Source of the DNA: Solibacillus silvestris
GTDB lineage: Bacteria > Bacillota > Bacilli > Bacillales_A > Planococcaceae
Assembly (NCBI GenBank): GCA_001586195.1
Contig: CP014609.1
Span: forward strand, 904,001-968,000
Reading direction: 5' to 3'
Length of the DNA: 64,000 nucleotides
This document shows, one piece after another, positions 18,574 to 27,453 of this stretch; position 1 is the first letter of the stretch, and the number at the start of each line of letters is the position of its first letter. The position numbers and the translations under genes are program-made. Below the pieces are notes generated by a model. The model saw only the letters and a list, made by a program, of their open reading frames with translations, was not told where the DNA came from and did not search any database.

Positions 18574-19380
18574 CTAGCGGTTATCCAGTTCATTCATCCG
18601 CTCCAGCACTCGTCGCTTGCGGTACAGCATCATGCCTGCCTCGGCAATATCTTCAATCATTGACTTATTGATAAAGGCACCGAAAATCATACCTGCTACA
18701 GGAATCATTTGAAAGAGCTTTTTCATACCAAAATTGTCCCGGTACGTAAAGAAAACTTCCTGCCAGCCTTGTAACTGAGAAACCATATTTTCTGCCGCGT
18801 TAGGTTTTTCATAATGCTGTGCCAGCTCATTTAATATCGCTTCTTTGCCGACAACATCAGAAGAAGCAAATTGCAGACACTTTACGATGAAAATACGCTC
18901 GGCTTTTTCATTTGGATCATAACCATGGATCATCGCAATTTCCTGTAATGTTTTTAACGCAATCCCTAGAATGACAGGAATATCGAGCGCCAATGTAAAC
19001 ACACCACCAAAGCCGGCGGATGCTCCTTGTACGGTTGCAATATTTGCACGGTTTTTTTGTAGCTTTTCACTCAGTTCCACCATATCTTCAATTGGCATTT
19101 GTCCAATATCCTCCAATGTGGAAACCGAATGGAGCGTATGTTTTTGAATATGACGCATCATCGATTTTTCGCTTACTAAATATTTTCCGCCGGTTTGAAC
19201 ATAACTCACCAGTTCGTCGATTAAAACGGATATTTTCTCTTGAATGAATTTCGGTGTTAATTTATCGAGTATTTTAAATGGGATGCGGCCAATCTTTTCC
19301 CAAAACCATAAACCGCTTTGATCTTTCTCCCATTGTTGGATTGTTAATAAGTGATTTTCCAGCTGCTGTTGTGTTTCCAT
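18574..19380 (-). CDS. EcsC-like protein
   Basis: 268 residues resembling the EcsC protein family. The helical N-terminal half is followed by a glycine-rich hydrophobic segment (GASAGFGGVFTLALDIPVILGIAL, about 140-163) and a second hydrophobic stretch near the C-terminus (IPVAGMIFGAFIN). It is probably membrane-associated. Family function is not established. No ecsA/ecsB transporter genes are nearby. The start is ATG 19380 behind an AGGAGGGCG-type RBS. An exact sigma-W type promoter at 19414-19439 points to expression under envelope stress. Confidence 0.85.
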   Translation of the reverse strand: METQQQLENHLLTIQQWEKDQSGLWFWEKIGRIPFKILDKLTPKFIQEKISVLIDELVSYVQTGGKYLVSEKSMMRHIQKHTLHSVSTLEDIGQMPIEDMVELSEKLQKNRANIATVQGASAGFGGVFTLALDIPVILGIALKTLQEIAMIHGYDPNEKAERIFIVKCLQFASSDVVGKEAILNELAQHYEKPNAAENMVSQLQGWQEVFFTYRDNFGMKKLFQMIPVAGMIFGAFINKSMIEDIAEAGMMLYRKRRVLERMNELDNR

Positions 19381-19413
19381 GAGTCGCCCTCCTGATGGAC
19401 ATGTTACTTATTT

Positions 19414-19439
19414 TACGTTCCTAAATTAAAAAGGTTTCA
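19414..19439 (-). promoter_or_regulatory. sigma-W type ECF promoter of the EcsC-like gene
   Basis: On the minus strand TGAAAC (19439-19434), 16 bases, CGTA (19417-19414), about 35 bases before the start codon. Confidence 0.8.
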
Positions 19440-19444
19440 GCGAG

Positions 19445-19909
19445 TCATTCGAATTGTGTCAGCAATGGGATGATATCTTCTTTTAACCGCTCATAAAACT
19501 CTACTTCAAGTTTTAAGTGTTCATGATGGTGCATTTGTTCAAAAAGAGTAAACATCGCTTCGATTTTTTCTTTAGAAAAGCGGAAGTGGTGATTAAAGTG
19601 GTTGCGTTTATTATGGTCGCTTAAATGCATATAGCTCCGGATTATTGTAAATAATTGATGGTATTTTTTGTTTGCCAGTTCATACGCTTCTCGACTTAAC
19701 CGACCAAGTGCATTGCTCGGATCGTCAAATTTTCTGTAAAATGACTGTGCTTCACGATAAGTTTCAAGTTTCATATTCGCTGTGTAGAGGATGTGATGCT
19801 GTGCGCGGTGTTCCGGGCATTCAAAGTGGAGTATAGCTTTAACTAGATGTGAAATTTTATCGAATGTGTCTAAAGTTGTGGCGGTGCTGTCCTTTAACTG
19901 AAAAAACAT
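19445..19909 (-). CDS. helical hypothetical protein
   Basis: 154 residues, almost entirely alpha-helical by composition, His- and Phe-rich (segment HNKRNHFNHHFRF at about 100-112). No signal peptide or membrane segment, and no family I recognise. A strong GATGGAGGGG RBS precedes ATG 19909. It lies upstream of the EcsC-like gene on the same strand, separated by that gene's own promoter. Confidence 0.7.
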   Translation of the reverse strand: MFFQLKDSTATTLDTFDKISHLVKAILHFECPEHRAQHHILYTANMKLETYREAQSFYRKFDDPSNALGRLSREAYELANKKYHQLFTIIRSYMHLSDHNKRNHFNHHFRFSKEKIEAMFTLFEQMHHHEHLKLEVEFYERLKEDIIPLLTQFE

Positions 19910-20085
19910 GTAATCCCCTCCATCTATTCTTTATTAGATTATATCGTTTTCTTACACAAATTATCTAAATAATCAAAAAGTTAACAGGTTGAAATTGTAT
20001 ATTTATCAAGAAATAGATAGAAAAATGATAAGTTCTCGATAATGTACATTTTTTCTGCAATAAGCAATGATATTGTACAAAAGTT

Positions 20086-20115
20086 TTGACAATTCGGAAA
20101 AATGTATTTTATAAT
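20086..20115 (+). promoter_or_regulatory. promoter of the catabolic operon
   Basis: TTGACA (20086-20091), 18-base spacer, TATAAT (20110-20115). Two TGTACA palindromes flank the region just upstream (20043-20048 and 20074-20079) and could be an operator, which is inference. The rest of the 19910-20164 gap is AT-rich without genes. Confidence 0.75.
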
Positions 20116-20164
20116 ATCGTTATTAGAAAGTCGTTACACAATATGCGTAATTGGAGGTAAAATT

Positions 20165-21307
20165 ATGAATCTACCGAATGTACAATTTACAGAAGAACAA
20201 AAGCAGTTTAGACAGGAAGTGCGAAGTTTTTTAAAGCAACATATTGAAGACGGGACATTTGAAACACGCTGTGACTCATGGCTTAGCGGCTCTGACCCTT
20301 CTTTTTCAAAACTAGTGGCAGAGCAGGGATGGATCGGAATGACCTGGCCGAAGCAATATGGTGGCAGTGAGCGCAGTACAATTGACCGCTATATTTTAAC
20401 GGAAGAGTTTTTGGCATTTGGCGCGCCGGTAGCTGCACACTGGTTTGCAGATCGTCAGACAGGACCATTGCTGCTGCGTTTTGGTACAGACTACCAGAAG
20501 GAATTTTTCCTGCCGAAAATTGTGAAAGGTGAATGCTTTTTCGCGATCGGTTTAAGTGAACCGAACAGTGGATCGGATTTGGCATCCGTTGCAACACGCG
20601 CGGAAAAAGTAGAGGGCGGCTGGATTGTGAATGGTGCAAAAACTTGGTCCAGTAATGCTCATGATGCACATTACATGGTAACGCTCATACGTACAGAACC
20701 ATTAGGTGAGAAAAAGCATGAAGGTCTTTCGCAATTTATAATCGATTTAAAAGGTGAAGGTGTGACGATTGCGCCAATTCGTTATTTAACAGGAGAACCG
20801 CATTTTAACGATATCTACTTGGATAATGTATTTGTTCCGGATGAGATGGTAGTAGGGACACTAGGTAACGGGTGGAAGCAAGGTTTGGCAGAGCTGGCAT
20901 TTGAACGCAGTGGGCCTGAGCGAATTTTAAGTACATTCCCGCTTTTAAACGAGGTAATTGAACAACTGAAGATTAAGAGAGATCTAGTGGGTCTGGAAGA
21001 AGCGACGAAGCTTGTTGCCGAACTGTGGTCATTACGCAACTTATCAATTGGGGTTGCAAAAGTATTGGAAGAAGGCGGCGAAGTTGCAGTACCGGCAGCA
21101 CTTGTAAAAAGTATCGGCACGAAGTTTGAACAGAAAATTCCTGAAATCATCCGCCTGATGCTTGATGTGTATCCAAACTTGCATAGCGACAATAGGGTCG
21201 AGCGATATTTGGCTGAATCTATTTTACATGCACCAGGCTTTACAATTCGTGGCGGAACATCAGAAGTTCTGTATGGAATTTTAGCGAAGGGGGTTATTGC
21301 ACAATGA
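20165..21307 (+). CDS. acyl-CoA dehydrogenase, subunit 1 of a likely heteromeric enzyme
   Basis: 380 residues with the complete acyl-CoA dehydrogenase fold. FAD/substrate motif GLSEPNSGSDLAS is at 129-141, and the C-terminal motif is RGGTSEVLYG. Glu247 in AFERSGPER lies where the catalytic base sits in two-subunit dehydrogenases of the steroid side-chain type (family knowledge from memory). ATG 20165 is placed 6-8 bases behind GGAGG; the longer open frame begins within the promoter. The stop overlaps the second dehydrogenase gene (ATGA). First gene of the island operon; the natural acyl-CoA is unknown. Confidence 0.9.
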   Translation: MNLPNVQFTEEQKQFRQEVRSFLKQHIEDGTFETRCDSWLSGSDPSFSKLVAEQGWIGMTWPKQYGGSERSTIDRYILTEEFLAFGAPVAAHWFADRQTGPLLLRFGTDYQKEFFLPKIVKGECFFAIGLSEPNSGSDLASVATRAEKVEGGWIVNGAKTWSSNAHDAHYMVTLIRTEPLGEKKHEGLSQFIIDLKGEGVTIAPIRYLTGEPHFNDIYLDNVFVPDEMVVGTLGNGWKQGLAELAFERSGPERILSTFPLLNEVIEQLKIKRDLVGLEEATKLVAELWSLRNLSIGVAKVLEEGGEVAVPAALVKSIGTKFEQKIPEIIRLMLDVYPNLHSDNRVERYLAESILHAPGFTIRGGTSEVLYGILAKGVIAQ

Positions 21308-22356
21308 GCGAAATTAAAGAAATGGTCTTAGAAGTAGTTGAAAAGATTTTTAAAGATAAAGTCGAAAAAGAAACGGTTGATCTTTTGGAGCAGAATAAGT
21401 GGGCCGAAGATGTTTGGCAGCTGTTGCTAGATAATGAACTCCATCAGGTAGTGGTAAGTGAAGAAGATGGAGGAGCAGGTGGGGATATTGAAGATTTATT
21501 GGCACTGTATGAACTTTTAGGGAAATATGCTGTACCTGTTCCGTTTATTGAGCATACGTTAGCCCATTTTTTATTGCAGCAAGTGGACCTAAAAGGATTT
21601 GAGCAGTTAACTACCTACAGCATTACAACCCCGCTGCAATTAAAGGACAATGCTTTATCCGGTACATTAAAGCATGTCGGGTGGGCCCAGTATGCCGAAA
21701 AAATTGTGGCGGTTGCACAGGAAGAGGAGCAGCAGTTTATCATTGTTGCCGACTTACAAGATGCACTGATGAAAAACAGCACCAACTTGGCAGCCGAACC
21801 ACGTTCAGAAGTCGTTTTCGAAAATATGAAAGCGCTTCAAAAAGTGCCGATTTCAACAAAGCAGTATGACCAATTTAAAAAGTTAGTTACAGCGGCATCT
21901 GTCAGCAAAATGAGCGGAGCACTAACAACCGCATTCCAGCTGAGTGTTCAGTTTAGCAAAGAACGCGAACAATTCGGCCGTCCAATTCACCGGTTCCAGC
22001 TTGTGCAGCAGCATTTAGCGAATATGGCAGGAGAACAGACGCTTATGACAGTGGCAGTCAATAATATTCAAACATTATTGGCAGCTGGGCGAGAAGAAAG
22101 CGAAGTGGCGTATGCACGCTTGCGAATGGATGATGCGAGTCGTGTGGTGGCAACTTCTGCGCACCAAGTTCATGCAGCGATCGGTGTGACACATGAACAT
22201 CGCCTCCACCAGTATACGCGCCGCTTATGGGCTTGGCGAGATGAAGAATTTACGGCACGCTACTGGAAAAAACAGTTGGCACAGCAACTGCTGAAAACAA
22301 AAATAGACTTGTGGGAAAGCATTACAGATGAAGTAGAAACGCATGTACATGCATAA
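21304..22356 (+). CDS. acyl-CoA dehydrogenase, subunit 2
   Basis: 350 residues, more divergent and shorter than its neighbour. The middle beta domain is poorly conserved and lacks a SEPNSGSD-like motif. The C-terminal helical domain keeps the FAD-contacting REQFGRPIHRFQLVQ motif (about 220-234) and AAIGVTHEHRLHQYTRR. This division of FAD and substrate residues between adjacent genes is typical of alpha2beta2 acyl-CoA dehydrogenases. Four-base overlap with the first subunit supports stoichiometric coupling. Confidence 0.87.
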   Translation: MSEIKEMVLEVVEKIFKDKVEKETVDLLEQNKWAEDVWQLLLDNELHQVVVSEEDGGAGGDIEDLLALYELLGKYAVPVPFIEHTLAHFLLQQVDLKGFEQLTTYSITTPLQLKDNALSGTLKHVGWAQYAEKIVAVAQEEEQQFIIVADLQDALMKNSTNLAAEPRSEVVFENMKALQKVPISTKQYDQFKKLVTAASVSKMSGALTTAFQLSVQFSKEREQFGRPIHRFQLVQQHLANMAGEQTLMTVAVNNIQTLLAAGREESEVAYARLRMDDASRVVATSAHQVHAAIGVTHEHRLHQYTRRLWAWRDEEFTARYWKKQLAQQLLKTKIDLWESITDEVETHVHA

Positions 22357-22368
22357 GGAGGAAAAACA

Positions 22369-23175
22369 ATGTCGGATTTATTATTTGAAGTGAAGGACCA
22401 TATTGCAACAATAACACTGAATCGCCCGGAAAGTTTAAATGCATTTAGCGAAGAAATGATCCTTTCTTGGATTAAAGCGCTGGAAGAAGTGCGTGACAAT
22501 GATGACATTCGAGCAGTCATTTTGAAAGGAAACGGCAAAGCATTTTGCGCAGGCGGAGATATAAAAGCAATGGTGGCGGGCCAGGGCTTTTACCATAGTG
22601 AGGATGATATTACTTCAACAGCGTTGGCCCGGAAAAATTCGTTATGGAAAAAGGTGCAGCGCGTACCTTTATTACTTGAAGAAATCGATAAACCGGTCAT
22701 TGCGCAGATGCATGGCTTTGCAATGGGTGCAGGACTTGATATGGCATTGATGTGTGATATCCGTATTGCTGCACAGTCTGCGAAGTTCTCTGAAAGCTAT
22801 ATTAATGTAGGAATTGTTCCTGGTGATGGCGGTGCTTACTTTTTACCTCGCCTCGTCGGTATCGACAAAGCACTTGACATGTTATGGACAGCGCGTGTTT
22901 TAACGGCAGAGGAAGCAAAGGAAGCACGTCTCGTAACATTTGTTGTGAATGATGAGGACTTGGAAAGCTTTACACAAAGTTATGCGGAGAAACTGGCAAA
23001 TGGTCCAATTGAAACGATCAAAATTATTAAGCGTGCTGTTTATCAAAGCCAATCAATGAGTCTTCGTTCTTCACTTGACTATATTTCGTCAAAAATGGGC
23101 TTAGTAACAGAATTACCAGCATACGAAGAAGGAGTCAAAGCAATAGTAGAAAAACGAAGAGCCGTTTTCAAATAA
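22369..23175 (+). CDS. crotonase-superfamily protein with atypical active site
   Basis: 268-residue enoyl-CoA hydratase/isomerase-fold protein. The CoA/oxyanion-hole motifs are present (AFCAGGD at 59-65, HGFAMGAG at 115-122). The two catalytic glutamates of classical hydratases are absent: Asp124 and Tyr144 occupy those places by alignment, and an Asp is found in PGDGG (151-155). It may therefore catalyse a different crotonase reaction (isomerase, hydrolase or C-C cleavage). The AAGGAGG RBS and 12-base gap place it in the operon. Confidence 0.85.
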   Translation: MSDLLFEVKDHIATITLNRPESLNAFSEEMILSWIKALEEVRDNDDIRAVILKGNGKAFCAGGDIKAMVAGQGFYHSEDDITSTALARKNSLWKKVQRVPLLLEEIDKPVIAQMHGFAMGAGLDMALMCDIRIAAQSAKFSESYINVGIVPGDGGAYFLPRLVGIDKALDMLWTARVLTAEEAKEARLVTFVVNDEDLESFTQSYAEKLANGPIETIKIIKRAVYQSQSMSLRSSLDYISSKMGLVTELPAYEEGVKAIVEKRRAVFK

Positions 23176-23199
23176 TACAGTGCACATGGGGGGACGCGG

Positions 23200-24159
23200 A
23201 TGAAGAAAAAATTTCTCGCAATAGTATCAATGGCTGCTATGTTGCTAGTAGGTTGCCAAAGTAATGCTGAGCGTTATGGGGAGCCGCTTATTTTTACAAC
23301 AGGTACAACAACAGGTGTTTTCTATTCACTTGGAGCAGGTATCTCAACGATGTGGACAAATGAACTGGAAAAGCGTGTTGCTTCTCAAGCATCAAATGGG
23401 AGTATTGAAAACTTGAATTTAATGCGTAAAGGTGAGGCGAATATTTCATTTACGACGGTGAATATTGCCTATGAAGCATACAACGGTGTAGGAAGCTTTG
23501 AAGGAAAACAATATGAAGAAGTTCGCATATTAGGGAACTTATATCCTAATATCAGTCATATTATTGTGAAAAACGATGAGAAATACAATTCGATTGAAGA
23601 TTTAAAAGGAACAAGCTTCGTATTCGGAGCTGCGGGAAGTGCGACTGAGGTAGAATCCCGTCTCGTCCTTGAAGCACACGGTATTGGAGAAAAGGATATT
23701 AAAGCAAACTATGTTGGCTTTACAGAAGCGACAGATTTAATGCGAAATGGTCAGGTGGAAGGTGTCAATATATACACAGGTGTACCGGCAGCTGCTGCGA
23801 CAGAGCTGATCTCAACAGTAGATTCAAAAGTTTTAAGCTTTTCTGACAGCGCCATTGACCATTTAGTAGAGGAATACCCTTGGAACTTTGCTTATACGAT
23901 CGAGCCAAACACTTATGATAAACAGCCGGAAGCGATACAAACTGTCGGTCAGTACAGCACGATCGTAATTGACGAAAGTGTGAATGAAGAAACCGTTTAT
24001 CAGTTGACGAAAGAGCTGTGGGAAAACTTGAACTCACTGCAAAAATCATTCAGCATTGCGAAGCAGTTCAGTCCGGAAAGCGCGGTTGCGGGAACGGCAG
24101 ATATACCGCTACATCCGGGTGCAGAGCGCTATTATCGTGAAATTGGTGTAATCGATTAA
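23200..24159 (+). CDS. TAXI family TRAP transporter solute-binding lipoprotein
   Basis: 319 residues, lipobox LVGC at Cys19. The TAXI-type start TTGTTTGVFYSLGAGI is followed by SIEDLKG and GAAGSATEV motifs of this periplasmic-binding fold. It would be tethered to the membrane and deliver a carboxylate-type ligand to the adjacent TRAP permease. It follows the crotonase gene by 24 bases with a GGGGGACG RBS. TAXI ligands are poorly known (glutamate, 2-oxoglutarate and others), so the ligand cannot be assigned. Confidence 0.92.
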   Translation: MKKKFLAIVSMAAMLLVGCQSNAERYGEPLIFTTGTTTGVFYSLGAGISTMWTNELEKRVASQASNGSIENLNLMRKGEANISFTTVNIAYEAYNGVGSFEGKQYEEVRILGNLYPNISHIIVKNDEKYNSIEDLKGTSFVFGAAGSATEVESRLVLEAHGIGEKDIKANYVGFTEATDLMRNGQVEGVNIYTGVPAAAATELISTVDSKVLSFSDSAIDHLVEEYPWNFAYTIEPNTYDKQPEAIQTVGQYSTIVIDESVNEETVYQLTKELWENLNSLQKSFSIAKQFSPESAVAGTADIPLHPGAERYYREIGVID

Positions 24160-24184
24160 AAGTAAAGGACAAGGAGGGGACGGT

Positions 24185-26146
24185 ATGACAGAAAAAGTAC
24201 TTGAAAAAGATGAAATTCAACAATTAATGGACCTTGAAGATAAAAATATCAATTCCCGTAATTATGTTGGTATATTTGGAAAAATCGTGATTGGTGTTGC
24301 AATCATCTGGTCCATCTTCCAAATATATATGAGCAGTATCGGTGTGATGGAAGCGACAAAATTTCGTGCGTGGCATTTAGGGTTTTTGCTTTTATTTAGT
24401 TTTATTTATTATCCTGCTACAAAGAAAAGTGTTGGGACGAGAAAGTTGCCTACATGGTTTGACAGCATCTGTATTACATTATCAATTTTCGTGACACTTT
24501 ATTTCGTTATTATTTACGATATTTTAGTTCGAGACCGTGCAGGAGAAAATACGATTCTTGATTTATGGGTCGGCGGGATAGCGATCGTATTATTATTTGA
24601 GGCTGCACGTCGCGTTGTCGGCAATGCGCTGACATTAATTGCACTGTTTTTCCTTGCCTACAATTTCTTTGGAGCCTATATACCAGGAATTTTAGGGCAT
24701 TACGGATTTAGCCTTGAGCGGATCATCAACATTATGTTCTGGGGCGGGCAAGGAATTTTCGGAACGGCTCTTGGTGTTTCGGCAACATATATTTTTATTT
24801 TCGTACTGTTTGGTGCTTTTTTAAAAAACAGCGGGTTTTCGGATTTTATCAATGACTTGGCACTGACAATTGCGGGCCGTACAGCAGGCGGACCTGCTAA
24901 AGTTGCAGTATTTGCAAGTGCGTTGATGGCCACAATCAGCGGGAGTGCAGTAAGTAATGTTGTAACAACTGGTACAGTGACAATCCCGATGATGAAAAAG
25001 GCCGGCTATTCGAAAAAATTTGCCGGGGCTGTTGAGGCGGTAGCTTCGACAGGTGGCTTAATTGCACCACCGGTAATGGGTGCCGCAGCCTTTATTATGG
25101 CGGAGTATTTAGGTGTTGCGTATTCGGTTGTTATGCTGGCGGCAGTTGTACCAGCAATACTTTACTATTTAACATTGTTTATGATTGTGCACTTTGAAGC
25201 GAAAAAAATGGGGTTATCGGGTATTTCAAAAGAGAATATTCCGGTAGCAATGCAAGTTCTTAAAAACGGGGGGCACTTATTAATCCCTTTATTTATTTTA
25301 TTATTTATGCTGTTTGCAGGCTATTCGCCGTTATATGCGGCAATCTTCGCGCTATTTTCTATCGTGCCGACAGCAGCCATTCGCAAACATACACGTATGA
25401 ATCTGAAAGCGGTTATCGATTCTGTTGTTGAAGGGGTCAAAGGAGCGATTAGTGTAGGAATTGCCTGTGCGATCGTAGGGATTGTTATTGCGACGATCAC
25501 GCTAACAAGTATCGGTTTGATCATCGGAAACAACGTATTAAGTTTTGCTGGAGACAGTGTCATGCTGGCAGCTATTTTAACAGCGGTAATCAGTATTATT
25601 TTAGGAATGGGGATTCCGGCAACAGCTGCCTATATTATTGTTGCAACAATTTCTGTACCGATTTTAACACAATTAGGTGTACCTGCGATTGCAGCACATA
25701 TGTTTGCCTTCTACTTTGCTGCTTTATCAAGTATTACTCCACCTGTAGCATTGGCACCATATGCCGCAGCAGGTATCGCTGGCGAATCGCCGAATAAAGT
25801 ATCATTTGAATCGGTTCGTCTCGGGTTGATCGGATTTATTGTACCGTTCTTCTTTATTTTTAACCCGGCGCTGCTGCTAACAGGCGGTACAATCGGAGAA
25901 TACATTTTTGCAGCGATTACGGCTTGTATCGGTGGTGTATCGATTGCTGCCGGTATTAAAGGCTATTTATTCCGACACACGTATTTCATCGAGCGCCTCG
26001 TCTTTTTTGGCGCTGGGATTGCGTTAATGGATACTACATTAATTTATAACTTAATCGCGTTAGCAGTCATTGCCGTTGCTGTTGCGACACAAATCATTTT
26101 GAAGCAGCCGGAACGGAAAATTGCACCATCGTTAATAAAAGAGTAG
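24185..26146 (+). CDS. TRAP transporter fused permease (DctQM type)
   Basis: 653 residues with about 16 membrane helices: an N-terminal four-helix DctQ-like part (to about 180) fused to a DctM-like part. The DctM part has conserved GSAVSNVVTTGTVTIP and SSITPPVALAPYAAAGIAG segments and a C-terminal extension. Fusion of the small and large permease subunits is usual for TAXI systems. It imports its ligand using an ion gradient. It sits 25 bases after the binding-protein gene with an AAGGAGGGG RBS. Confidence 0.93.
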   Translation: MTEKVLEKDEIQQLMDLEDKNINSRNYVGIFGKIVIGVAIIWSIFQIYMSSIGVMEATKFRAWHLGFLLLFSFIYYPATKKSVGTRKLPTWFDSICITLSIFVTLYFVIIYDILVRDRAGENTILDLWVGGIAIVLLFEAARRVVGNALTLIALFFLAYNFFGAYIPGILGHYGFSLERIINIMFWGGQGIFGTALGVSATYIFIFVLFGAFLKNSGFSDFINDLALTIAGRTAGGPAKVAVFASALMATISGSAVSNVVTTGTVTIPMMKKAGYSKKFAGAVEAVASTGGLIAPPVMGAAAFIMAEYLGVAYSVVMLAAVVPAILYYLTLFMIVHFEAKKMGLSGISKENIPVAMQVLKNGGHLLIPLFILLFMLFAGYSPLYAAIFALFSIVPTAAIRKHTRMNLKAVIDSVVEGVKGAISVGIACAIVGIVIATITLTSIGLIIGNNVLSFAGDSVMLAAILTAVISIILGMGIPATAAYIIVATISVPILTQLGVPAIAAHMFAFYFAALSSITPPVALAPYAAAGIAGESPNKVSFESVRLGLIGFIVPFFFIFNPALLLTGGTIGEYIFAAITACIGGVSIAAGIKGYLFRHTYFIERLVFFGAGIALMDTTLIYNLIALAVIAVAVATQIILKQPERKIAPSLIKE

Positions 26147-26165
26147 AAGAATTGAGGTGATGGGG

Positions 26166-27305
26166 ATGCGCCCATTGGATAATGTTAAAATATTGGATTT
26201 ATCGCGTGTGTATGCTGCTCCGGCAGGAACGATGATTTTAGCGGATTTAGGTGCTGAAGTCATTCGGGTCGAGCATCCGGCTGGTTCGGATAGTATGCGT
26301 GGTTGGGGACCATTTATAAATGGGGAAAGCACGTATTATATTTGTGCGAATCGCAATAAAAAATCAATCACATTAAATTTAAAAGACCAGTCCGATAAAG
26401 AAGTACTGCTTGATTTAGTAAAAAAAGCGGATGTCATTATCGATAATTTTAAAGCGGGCGATATGAAGAAGATGGGGCTCGATTATGAGCAGCTTAAGCA
26501 AATTAATCCGCGAATTATTCAATGCTCGGTGACCGGATTTGGTCAGACCGGGCCGCTCGCTGCAGAGCCGGGATTTGATCCGGTTATTCAGGCAATGAGC
26601 GGATTAATGGATGTAACGGGACATCCTGATGGAGAAGCGACAAAAGTAGGGGTGCCAATTGCAGATATTTTAACATCCCACTATGTTGTAATTGGGATAC
26701 TGTCGGCATTAAGAATGCGTGACATGACGGGCAAAGGTCAATTTATTGATCTGGCACTGCTAGATGTACAAATGAGTTCACTCGCTAATGTTGCAAGCGC
26801 ATATTTGAATACCGGTTTCAAGTCGAACCGTCTTGGCAACCAGCATAATAACGTAGCGCCATATCAGGTGTTTGAATGTTCGGATGGCCCGCTCATGTTT
26901 TGTGTCGGCACTGAAGATCAGTTCAAAAAGTTTTGCCAGATGATTAATCGCGAGGGCTGGGTGACAGATGAGCGATTTAAAACAAATTCATTGCGCAAAC
27001 AAAATGAAGACGTACTAGCAGCATATATTTCCGATATTACCAAAACGAAAACCCGTGATGAATGGCTCGAGCTTTTGCAGCAGTATAAAATTCCTGGCGG
27101 ACGTGTCAACACAATAGAGGAGGCGTTTCAGCAGCCGCAAGTTGTCGCCCGGAATCTAGTAGGCGAAATCGAACATCCGTCATACGGGACAGTGAAATTT
27201 GTGAAAAACCCTTTACAACATTCGGAGCTTAATATTTCCTATGAATACGGGGCACCGCAGTTAGGGGAACATACGGATGATTTGTTGAAAATTAATAAAA
27301 ATTAG
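26166..27305 (+). CDS. CaiB/BaiF class III CoA transferase
   Basis: 379 residues of the formyl-CoA:oxalate/carnitine CoA transferase family, which moves CoA from a donor acyl-CoA to a free acid. The N-terminal signature is VKILDLSRVYAAPAG. The probable catalytic Asp is at about 167 in VPIADIL, and the GKGQ segment follows. ATG 26166 is 6 bases behind GAGGTG; GTG 26157 overlaps that RBS. Following the importer genes, it is the likely activating enzyme for the imported acid. Confidence 0.92.
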   Translation: MRPLDNVKILDLSRVYAAPAGTMILADLGAEVIRVEHPAGSDSMRGWGPFINGESTYYICANRNKKSITLNLKDQSDKEVLLDLVKKADVIIDNFKAGDMKKMGLDYEQLKQINPRIIQCSVTGFGQTGPLAAEPGFDPVIQAMSGLMDVTGHPDGEATKVGVPIADILTSHYVVIGILSALRMRDMTGKGQFIDLALLDVQMSSLANVASAYLNTGFKSNRLGNQHNNVAPYQVFECSDGPLMFCVGTEDQFKKFCQMINREGWVTDERFKTNSLRKQNEDVLAAYISDITKTKTRDEWLELLQQYKIPGGRVNTIEEAFQQPQVVARNLVGEIEHPSYGTVKFVKNPLQHSELNISYEYGAPQLGEHTDDLLKINKN

Positions 27306-27453
27306 GAATTGTTGGGCCAAAATTGGTGATTCCTATTGATTGATATCTATTGTTGGTGAAAAAGTTAGGTGAAAAGTTTTATGACTTTTAACATAGCCCC
27401 TTCTTTTTTATATGAATGAGTTTTGCTACTATTAGGAAAAGGGGGGCTTTTGG

